From the NCBI GenBank assembly GCA_905193725.1, contig CAJJPW010000095.1, forward strand, positions 1-7,997: a stretch of 7,997 nucleotides of DNA, written 5' to 3'. The translations under genes were made by a program, and so were the position numbers. The notes beneath the pieces are model-generated. The model saw only the letters and a list, made by a program, of their open reading frames with translations, was not told where the DNA came from and made no database searches. How positions within the stretch are numbered: position 1 is the first letter of the stretch; every line of letters starts with the position of its first letter. This DNA is from an uncultured Eubacteriales bacterium (GTDB lineage: Bacteria; Bacillota; Clostridia; Christensenellales; Christensenellaceae). This document shows, in pieces, positions 1 to 4,727 of this stretch.

Positions 1-1
1 T

Positions 2-115
2 GACAACCGAACACCCATCTGGCAGGGAGATACAGCAACCGCGGACAGTATGCGACGACATGAGCGTACCCACGGCTTAACGCTGCACAGCAGCGACTGC
101 AATACGCGCTCTTGA
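2..115 (+). CDS. Possible 3' end of an unidentified ORF, cut by the window edge
   Basis: One plus-strand frame is open from the first bases to a TGA at 113-115 and gives 37 residues including PIWQGDTATADSMRRHERT. I do not recognise it. It sits upstream of an excisionase and integrase, where integrative elements often carry replication, relaxase or regulatory genes, but nothing in the fragment proves that. The other plus-strand frames close earlier. A 37-codon open stretch can arise by chance, so this is a weak call. Confidence 0.2.
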   Translation, partial: DNRTPIWQGDTATADSMRRHERTHGLTLHSSDCNTRS

Positions 116-159
116 CCGGAGCGCAGGAACGGACTGTCGGATGGCTTATAAACCAAAAA

Positions 160-188
160 CAGCCTTCTCATTATTTCGAGAAAGGCTG
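160..188 (-). terminator. Hairpin followed by a T-tract on the minus strand
   Basis: CAGCCTTCTC (160-169) pairs with GAGAAAGGCTG (178-188) through ten base pairs with one bulged A and an 8-nt loop. Read on the minus strand, the stem is followed by TTTTTGGTTT (159-150), the form of an intrinsic terminator for leftward transcription. No leftward gene is visible to its right in the element, so it may insulate sequence to the left. Alternatively it may act as a stem-loop in the 5' leader of the excisionase mRNA, whose start codon is 23 bases downstream. Confidence 0.5.
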
Positions 189-211
189 CATCAAATAAAA
201 TCGAGGTATTT

Positions 212-403
212 ATGAACGAAGAAGAATTAAAAAAAGATCAGCTTCCTCAGATTCTACATGTAAAAGACCTGCAGGTATTGCTCTCCATCAGCCATAACAC
301 GGCCTATGAACTAGTGCGTTCAGGGAAAATCAGAAGCATCCGAATTGGGCGCACATATAAAATTCCTTTAGATGCTTTCAACGAGTATCTGCGCAACGGC
401 TGA
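212..403 (+). CDS. Excisionase / AlpA-type helix-turn-helix DNA-binding protein
   Basis: This 63-residue protein is of the MerR-like winged helix-turn-helix type (HTH_17, 'excisionase family'). Residues about 16-60 carry the typical pattern: HVKDLQVLLSISHNTAYELV (recognition helix region), then a G-K-I-x-x-I-R-I-G-R turn, then the 'YKIPLDAFNEYL' end where such proteins place a wing and closing helix. Family members bend DNA at the attachment site and steer the integrase toward excision, or act as small regulators. The ATG follows GAGG (203-206) with a 5-base gap. It lies 80 bases upstream of the integrase on the same strand, the usual xis-int order. The length is normal for the family, and the gene appears intact although its partner is broken. 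Confidence 0.85.
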   Translation: MNEEELKKDQLPQILHVKDLQVLLSISHNTAYELVRSGKIRSIRIGRTYKIPLDAFNEYLRNG

Positions 404-483
404 AGCATATCATCTTGTGATTTGGGTTCATTCGTGGTATGATTGATTCGTACCTGCTATGCGGCATCGAAAGGAGCGTATTT

Positions 484-1311
484 ATGTCGCAAAGCAAAGC
501 ATCTGGAAGAAAGTCTGTCGCCGGAATGGGCTCCATCCGAAAAAAAGAGAAAGTTATAAACGGAAAAGCCTATACCTACTACGAAGCACGTTACACCGTC
601 GGGATCGATCCCGGCACAGGCAAGCAGATTCAAAAAAGTATCAGCGGAAAAACACAGCGCGAGGTTACTAGGAGATTAAAAGAGATCACAACGTCGATTG
701 ATACCGGCACCTACCTACCTTCCTGCAAACTAACAGTTGGTGAGTGGCTGAATACGTGGATCTCAGAGTATACTGCAGACTGGAAGCCGCTCACAGTCAG
801 CAACTACTCAAAGCAAATCAAGAAGCACCTGATTCCACGCCTCGGCGCTGCGAAACTGGAAGATCTGGACACACATACAATTCAACTGTTCTATAACTCC
901 CTTACAAAATCAGGACTGGCACCGAAAACAGTAAAGAACATACATGGTGTCCTCCATGCCGCATTAGAGCAGGCAATTTCAAATGGTTATATTCACAAGA
1001 ACCCAACTGCCGGCTGCAAACTTCCCAAAGTCGTTCGGCCAGAAATCAAGCCCTTGGAGCCAGAGGAAATCGCCCGAATGCTGAAGGAAGCGAAGAAGGA
1101 TGCATACGATAACCTGTTTATCGTTGCGATGTTCACAGGTATGCGTCAAGGTGAGTTGTTAGGTCTATCCTGGGACAACGTTAATTTCAAGACCGGCCAG
1201 ATCACCATCAAGCAGCAGCTTCAATGCAAAGACGGCGTTTACTTTCTGGAAACGCCCAAGAGCGGAAAGTGTCGAGTGCTATCCCCGGCCCCAGTTGTAA
1301 TGGAATCATGA
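484..1311 (+). CDS. Site-specific tyrosine integrase, C-terminally truncated (probable pseudogene)
   Basis: This is a phage/Tn916-type tyrosine recombinase. I chose the ATG at 484 because AAGGAG (471-476) precedes it by 7 bases; an in-frame ATG at 439 has no such site. In the 275-residue product, residues about 14-75 form the arm-type DNA-binding domain (MGSIRKKEK, YYEARYTVG). Residues about 82-170 are the SAM-like core-binding domain (LTVGEWLNTWISEY, GLAPKTVKNIHGVLHAAL). Residues about 190-275 begin the catalytic domain, with the first catalytic Arg at R221 in TGMRQGELLGL and the beta-hairpin Lys at K259 in TPKSGK. The reading frame stops right after SPAPVVMES. The HxxR box, the second His/Trp and the nucleophilic Tyr are absent; intact relatives run to roughly 370-400 residues. 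No other frame downstream resumes integrase-like sequence, so this is a deletion or junction rather than a frameshift. It should be unable to cleave DNA. Confidence 0.85.
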   Translation: MSQSKASGRKSVAGMGSIRKKEKVINGKAYTYYEARYTVGIDPGTGKQIQKSISGKTQREVTRRLKEITTSIDTGTYLPSCKLTVGEWLNTWISEYTADWKPLTVSNYSKQIKKHLIPRLGAAKLEDLDTHTIQLFYNSLTKSGLAPKTVKNIHGVLHAALEQAISNGYIHKNPTAGCKLPKVVRPEIKPLEPEEIARMLKEAKKDAYDNLFIVAMFTGMRQGELLGLSWDNVNFKTGQITIKQQLQCKDGVYFLETPKSGKCRVLSPAPVVMES

Positions 1312-1410
1312 ATATATTCTCCAGTAATAAATTTTCCATTTCGCCTGAATTAGTAGAGGATTTATTAAACCTTGATCCCGGAACATTATCAAAGCGTCTT
1401 ATCTGTCACA
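1308..1410 (+). other. Unassigned fragment between broken integrase and chimeric mini-ORF
   Basis: Immediately at the integrase stop a different plus-strand frame opens (ATG at 1308) and reads MNIFSSNKFSISPELVEDLL and onward, about 34 residues, before it runs antisense into the phosphatase-like mini-ORF and ends at 1478. It has the look of real coding sequence (amphipathic ELVEDLLNLDPGTLSKRL), but I cannot assign it to a family. The start overlaps the integrase stop codon (ATGA), and no ribosome binding site precedes it. It is probably a piece of another gene brought in by the rearrangement that cut the integrase. Confidence 0.3.
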
Positions 1411-1569
1411 TCAAAGCTCTTTCACAAATGGTGCAATTGTGGTGTAGTACGCGCCGTTTGAGCGACGAAAACCGTTGATATAACAGGCTTTTTCGAGGCT
1501 TCTTAGGATACTGCCGTGGCAGATAAACAGGATATTCTTCACGCTGCATTCACTCCGAACTTTCATCAT
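1411..1569 (-). pseudogene. Chimeric mini-ORF: LMW protein tyrosine phosphatase P-loop fused to an unrelated tail
   Basis: A 52-codon minus-strand frame runs from ATG at 1569 (or from GTG at 1542, preceded by GGAG with 10 bases of spacing) to TGA at 1411-1413. From the GTG it reads VKNILFICHGSILRSLEKAC and ends in AYYTTIAPFVKEL. The first half matches the start of low-molecular-weight protein tyrosine phosphatases: a hydrophobic beta strand, then the Cys-x5-Arg-Ser phosphate loop (ICHGSILRS, normally like CxGNICRSP). Directly after Arg-Ser the family sequence (PMAE and the rest of a roughly 150-residue domain, including the general-acid Asp) is absent. The tail is unrelated. From memory, similar short ORFs occur near integrase genes in gut Clostridia, which suggests a recombination scar in the 5' end of a phosphatase gene. 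It is not a working phosphatase. Confidence 0.55.
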
Positions 1570-1574
1570 TTTCT

Positions 1575-2165
1575 TTAGTATACCAGCCCTGCTTGCATAC
1601 AGGAAATGGTATTTTTATTGATAATGCGCTCTGGCTTTACGATATCCACTGTAGGCAGCTTAGAGGCATTCTGTGTCAGTGCTTCTGCTGCAATTTTAAG
1701 TCCGGGGCAGATCACACCGCCTAAGAAATCTCCATCTTTGGAAATCGCGCCAAAGGAAGTGGCTGTCCCAAAGTCAATGGTAATGCACGGTCCTCCATAG
1801 ATCTCATAGGCCGCCACTGCATTGACAATTCTATCAGCGCCTAAGTCCTTGGGATTATCGTATTTGATGTTCATGCCAGTTTTAATTCCCGGGCCTACAA
1901 ACATAGGCGTCTGGTTGAAATAGATATGACACATATGCTCTAGCGTGTAATTGACCGATGGGATAACCGAACTGATGATAATGCCATGAAACTGGGTACT
2001 GCTCAGTTGCAGCCGATTTAAAAAAGAACATATTTTAATCCCCAGTTCATCCGATGTCTGTTCTTCATCTGTCGCAATTCGAAAGGAGTGTTTTAGCTGA
2101 TCTCTGGACAGATCAAACATTCCGCATTTTATATTTGTATTTCCCACGTCTAACACAAGAAGCAT
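1575..2165 (-). CDS. coaX: Type III pantothenate kinase, C-terminally truncated
   Basis: CoaX phosphorylates pantothenate with ATP (K+ or NH4+ dependent) in the first committed step of CoA synthesis, in the cytosol. The start is ATG at 2165, preceded 5 bases upstream by AAGGTGA, and gives the family's usual MLLVLDVGNTN beginning; a GTG at 2174 lies inside that ribosome binding site. In the 196-residue product I see the ASKHA phosphate motif DVGNTN (residues 6-11), GPGIKTGMNIKYDNP (91-105), the LGADR substrate and catalytic motif (108-112), TIDFGTATSF (129-138) and GGVICPG (149-155). The frame stops at MQAGLVY, just where relatives continue with GYxGxxdgi and about 60 more residues to reach roughly 255. 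The missing part completes the second ASKHA domain, so activity is doubtful. The stop lies at the junction with the mobile-element remnant. It is translationally coupled to the S-component gene upstream (10-base gap). Confidence 0.9.
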   Translation of the reverse strand: MLLVLDVGNTNIKCGMFDLSRDQLKHSFRIATDEEQTSDELGIKICSFLNRLQLSSTQFHGIIISSVIPSVNYTLEHMCHIYFNQTPMFVGPGIKTGMNIKYDNPKDLGADRIVNAVAAYEIYGGPCITIDFGTATSFGAISKDGDFLGGVICPGLKIAAEALTQNASKLPTVDIVKPERIINKNTISCMQAGLVY

Positions 2166-2175
2166 ATGATTCACC

Positions 2176-2769
2176 TTATTTTTTATTGTAAATTTTGCGA
2201 AGGGCTTTTACCACAGGTGTACACACAATCACTGCCAAAACCGCTTCTGCCACGCCATTGGTTCCTGCCACACCTGCTAAAACCGCAAGTACGCCGCCGA
2301 CGGAAGTTCCCAGGTGTGTCGCCAAAATCCCGCTAAACAGCAAGAGTAACAGCCCCAGATAAAAGACAGTATTAGTCAACGTCCCTAAAAATGCGCTAAT
2401 TCCAATCCCCACTGCATCGTTTTTTAACCTCTTTGCCAATTTGTAGGAGAAGTGAACCACAATGGGTATGAGTAGCCGCGCCACGAAAATGGGGATACAG
2501 CATAGTGGTACGCTGTAGGAAATCAGCGGAGCTACCAGAGCACTAGGCGCAGTGAGTGCTTGGTATAAGCTCGTCGCACCAAATACCAGCCCTAAGAACA
2601 ATCCCGTTTTGAATCCCTGTGTCAACGTCCCAATAATCACTGGGATACACATCAGGGTTACATCGATTGGTCCAATCTTCAAATAGCCAATGGGTGTCAA
2701 GCCTAGGATCAGACAGATGGCCATCAAAATGGCAGTCGTTACCAGGCTCTTAATATTCACTTTTTTCAT
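2176..2769 (-). CDS. panT: ECF transporter S component, probably pantothenate-specific (PanT-like)
   Basis: This is a 197-residue, very hydrophobic integral membrane protein with about six predicted membrane segments (near residues 9-28, 33-50, 54-72, 78-108, 119-148 and 153-187) and a basic N-terminus. It is typical of the substrate-binding S components of energy-coupling-factor importers (the ECF_trnsprt/DUF3816 group). The stretch IGPIDVTLMCIPVIIGTL followed by GLFLGLVFGATSLYQAL is characteristic. S components capture a vitamin and work with a shared EcfA/A'/T module encoded elsewhere; none of those genes is in the window. Pantothenate specificity is inferred from the directly coupled coaX. 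ATG 2769 follows a perfect GGAGGT (2779-2774). The family is well supported; the substrate is less certain, and another vitamin is possible. Confidence 0.75.
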   Translation of the reverse strand: MKKVNIKSLVTTAILMAICLILGLTPIGYLKIGPIDVTLMCIPVIIGTLTQGFKTGLFLGLVFGATSLYQALTAPSALVAPLISYSVPLCCIPIFVARLLIPIVVHFSYKLAKRLKNDAVGIGISAFLGTLTNTVFYLGLLLLLFSGILATHLGTSVGGVLAVLAGVAGTNGVAEAVLAVIVCTPVVKALRKIYNKK

Positions 2770-2826
2770 AAGTACCTCCGTTCAAGTTCCACCTCTGGAT
2801 ACCTGACATGATAATTTAATGGTATC

Positions 2827-2855
2827 ATTATACCAATATTGCTATTTTAGTGCAA
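2827..2855 (-). promoter_or_regulatory. Sigma-A promoter of the panT-coaX operon with an overlapping inverted repeat
   Basis: On the minus strand TTGCAC (2855-2850) and a perfect TATAAT (2832-2827) are separated by exactly 17 bases, placing the transcript start near 2820 and leaving a leader of about 50 nt. A perfect 6-bp inverted repeat with a 4-base spacer, TGGTAT-CATT-ATACCA (2820-2835), covers the -10 box and looks like an operator, though its regulator is unknown. Confidence 0.8.
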
Positions 2856-2926
2856 GATACATTCCAGCAATATCTAGGGTTATAGGCCCTTTTTACGCCC
2901 TAATGATACATCTTACCTGCCTATCT

Positions 2927-3382
2927 TTAGCCCAGGAGACACACCATATAGGATAGATAGATAAAATAGCAATTCACTAACAGGCCAACAGCAAAAATCA
3001 GGGCAATCCTATCCTGCACAGCAAACAGCCTTTTTAGCGTGATGAGTCCTGTGAGTAAAACCGCCAGCGAACTGGCAAAGCTCCCAAAGCTCCCTTGGGG
3101 TAGTGTGCTAAAGTAGCTGGCCATGCCTACCATCCCGATGATCAGCCCCAGCAAAATTTTAGTGCCCTCTCCCGTCTTAGTATAGGTATCAAAAAATGCT
3201 GCCCCACTGGTGGCGACGATTGCCGCTTCCAAAACAAATCGGATCAGGGCATCTGGCATCCCTGCAAATCCACTAACCCACCTATAGGAGTCCTCTGAAA
3301 AGCAGAATAATACATATAGTATGAGCAGCATGTATATGGCAAATAGCGTCATAAAGATCCAAGGGCTTTTCTTCATCCTCAT
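2927..3382 (-). CDS. Hypothetical multi-pass membrane protein
   Basis: I do not recognise this family. The product is about 151 residues with a short basic N-terminus (RMKK) and some four to five hydrophobic segments (near residues 9-28, 44-63, 76-94, 102-118 and 124-147). It has no catalytic motif, no cleavable signal site that I can see and no cysteine pattern; a glycine-rich linker, PQGSFGSFASS, precedes the fourth segment. AAAGGA lies 5 bases upstream of ATG 3382; GTG 3385 is too close, and ATG 3376 is the alternative. It is transcribed in the same direction as panT, but the strong panT promoter starts just after it, so they are probably separate units. It is divergent from the sortase gene. 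I see no convincing terminator in the 70 bases after its stop. Confidence 0.65.
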   Translation of the reverse strand: MRMKKSPWIFMTLFAIYMLLILYVLFCFSEDSYRWVSGFAGMPDALIRFVLEAAIVATSGAAFFDTYTKTGEGTKILLGLIIGMVGMASYFSTLPQGSFGSFASSLAVLLTGLITLKRLFAVQDRIALIFAVGLLVNCYFIYLSYMVCLLG

Positions 3383-3438
3383 CACTTTCCTTTCTATAAC
3401 AGCTTATTTGCCGGTTTTTTCAGATATGATATTTTGGT

Positions 3439-3467
3439 TTGAATTGTTCCGATACTTGCAGTATAAT
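3439..3467 (+). promoter_or_regulatory. Sigma-A promoter upstream of the sortase gene
   Basis: TTGAAT (3439-3444) and a perfect TATAAT (3462-3467) are separated by 17 bases, predicting a start near 3474. The sortase start codon is at 3659, so the transcript would carry an unusually long leader of about 185 nt. Confidence 0.75.
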
Positions 3468-3511
3468 TTAGTACAATAGTATGATGATGGATTGGTTTGG
3501 CGCTGCACAAA

Positions 3512-3618
3512 TGAGGCAGCCCCTTGGAGCCCATACTGAATCACCATGAGATTTCAATCGGAGCAAAGCTCCTCAGGGTTTCAGTGGAATCCGCTGCCTT
3601 AAAGCCGGGGACATCGGC
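3512..3618 (+). ncRNA. Structured 5' leader RNA of unknown class (candidate cis-regulatory element)
   Basis: Hand-folding gives a long irregular hairpin. TGAGGCAGC (3512-3520) pairs with GCTGCCTTA (3593-3601). GGA (3526-3528) pairs with TCC (3590-3592). ACTGAA (3535-3540) pairs with TTCAGT (3580-3585), extended inward by ACC/GGT and outward by CC/GG across small bulges. TGAG (3547-3550) pairs with CTCA (3572-3575), and GAGC-AAA-GCTC (3561-3571) caps the rod. A second hairpin, GCCG/CGGC (3604-3607 with 3615-3618), follows. GGGG (3607-3610) could instead pair with CCCC (3636-3639) next to the ribosome binding site, a possible switch. I compared it from memory with the TPP, FMN, SAM, cobalamin, lysine, glycine, c-di-GMP, c-di-AMP, manganese and T-box consensus sequences and found no match. 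No T-tract follows the helices, so any control would more likely be translational. Confidence 0.4.
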
Positions 3619-3658
3619 GACATGGTTATAACATTCCCCATTGGAAAGGAGACACGAT

Positions 3659-4564
3659 ATGCCTCGCACCTATTCTTCTGATCATGAAAATAACGCTTCC
3701 GCCTCACAAGGGCAACAGCAAAGGCAGGCTGAGGAAGCGCGCCGCCGTCCAGCTACGGTGCAAAATAGTGAGCGCAACGGAAAAAAAACCAAAAAAATTC
3801 TGCTAAACGTCCTGCTCGCCATTTGTATCATCGTGTTGGTCGTGTCGCTGTATTTTATTATTACCACGCTGATGGAATACCAAGGGGCGCAAAGTAGCTA
3901 TGCCAACCTGCAGGAGATCGCTATCATCCAGTCTCCTACTCAGTCGGCGGAGAATGCAGCACAAAGCCCTACAGAATCCCCGGCGGGAAGTTTTGCCCCC
4001 CTCTCTCGCTCCATCGACTTTGATAAACTACAGGCTATCAATCCAGATATCATCGCTTGGCTCTATTTACCCGGCACCGTGGTGGACTATCCTGTAGTTC
4101 AGGGAGAAGATAACGAATACTACTTATCCCATACTGCCGATTTAAAAAAGAACGCCAGCGGTGCCATCTTTGCAGATTACCGCAGCGGCTTGTTGGAAGA
4201 GCAAAACACCACGCTGTACGGCCACAACATGAAAGACGACAGCATGTTTCATCAGATGCTCAGCTATCAGAATCAAGAGTTTTATGAGGAGCATCCTTGT
4301 TTTTACCTCTATACCCCTTCCCATGTCTATCAGCTTGAGGTGTTCTCAGCTTATACGACCAATGCTTCTGCCCACTACACCGTATCGTCTTTTGGATCGG
4401 AAGAGGAGTACAGTGCATTTTTAGATCAGCTCATCCGCAAGAGCAACTGTTCCACCGATGTATCCATAGCGACCGAGGATCAGATTGTGACTTTTTCCAC
4501 CTGTGCTTATTCGGTGGACGACGGGCGCTTTGCCGTCCATGCAAAGGTTAGTCTATTGCAGTAG
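3659..4564 (+). CDS. Class B sortase (membrane-anchored transpeptidase)
   Basis: Sortases cleave a C-terminal sorting signal on secreted proteins and join the protein to the cell wall; class B enzymes often handle heme-uptake or pilus/wall proteins. ATG 3659 is chosen because AAGGAG (3646-3651) lies 7 bases upstream; a TTG at 3641 would overlap it. In the 301-residue product, residues 1-45 are a Gln/Arg-rich cytoplasmic tail, 46-70 a membrane anchor, and about 75-120 a Ser/Thr/Pro/Gln-rich linker. The sortase barrel runs from about 121 to the end: INPDIIAWLYLPGTVVDYPV, then TLYGHN with catalytic H189, TFSTCAYS with nucleophile C282, and DGRFAVHAKV with R290. All three catalytic residues are present. 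Extended helical sequence between H189 and C282 is typical of class B. No substrate with an LPxTG- or NPxTN-like signal is in the window, so this is an orphan here. Confidence 0.9.
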   Translation: MPRTYSSDHENNASASQGQQQRQAEEARRRPATVQNSERNGKKTKKILLNVLLAICIIVLVVSLYFIITTLMEYQGAQSSYANLQEIAIIQSPTQSAENAAQSPTESPAGSFAPLSRSIDFDKLQAINPDIIAWLYLPGTVVDYPVVQGEDNEYYLSHTADLKKNASGAIFADYRSGLLEEQNTTLYGHNMKDDSMFHQMLSYQNQEFYEEHPCFYLYTPSHVYQLEVFSAYTTNASAHYTVSSFGSEEEYSAFLDQLIRKSNCSTDVSIATEDQIVTFSTCAYSVDDGRFAVHAKVSLLQ

Positions 4565-4649
4565 CCCCCTTCTATTTTGACTTTGGTGTTCATACTTTCT
4601 ACAGTATCTTGTGATATAGTGGGTGGGTGTTACAGATTTTTTCACATAA

Positions 4650-4688
4650 AAACGGGCAACCATGTATCTGTTAGCCCGTTTGCTTTTT
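4650..4688. terminator. Bidirectional intrinsic terminator between sortase and hflX
   Basis: AAACGGGC (4650-4657) pairs perfectly with GCCCGTTT (4674-4681). On the plus strand the stem is followed by TGCTTTTT (to 4688), ending the sortase transcript. On the minus strand it is followed by a run of T (opposite A-tract 4648-4652), ending the cobT-hflX transcript whose last stop codon is at 4728. The position between two convergent genes fits. Confidence 0.85.
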
Positions 4689-4727
4689 GGCATTCGAAAT
4701 TGTGCGCCTCATGCGCAATCTTTCTTA

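Larger units (their letters stand above)
1..1577. mobile_element. Remnant end of an integrative element (excisionase plus broken integrase)
   Basis: An Xis-type DNA-binding protein followed by a tyrosine integrase on the same strand is the usual recombination module at one end of an integrative conjugative element or prophage. The integrase points at the chromosome boundary. The right limit is placed where homology to coaX, a chromosomal housekeeping gene, stops (about 1577). The left limit lies outside the window. The integrase is truncated and two unrelated fragments (about 1308-1410 and 1411-1569) lie between it and coaX, so this is a rearranged remnant rather than an intact element end. 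I could not see flanking direct repeats because only one end is present. Confidence 0.55.

Noticed and set aside
404..483. tRNA or attachment site between excisionase and integrase
   Set aside because: No cloverleaf or CCA-like 3' end is visible on either strand, and no repeat of this stretch is found elsewhere in the window.
459..671. Arg/Lys-rich 70-codon frame overlapping the integrase start
   Set aside because: It is an out-of-frame reading of the integrase arm-binding domain with no ribosome binding site of its own.
1411..1569. Functional low-molecular-weight tyrosine phosphatase
   Set aside because: Only the first strand and P-loop are present; the remaining roughly 130 residues including the general-acid Asp are missing.
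2875..2926. Terminator after the 152-codon membrane protein gene
   Set aside because: AGGG/CCCT near 2876-2890 gives only a 4-bp stem; its T-run lies on the opposite strand from the gene, so it is not convincing.
3480..3640. Known riboswitch (cobalamin, c-di-GMP, c-di-AMP, manganese, FMN, TPP or T-box)
   Set aside because: None of the conserved core strings I know for these classes is present, so I call only an unclassified structured leader.
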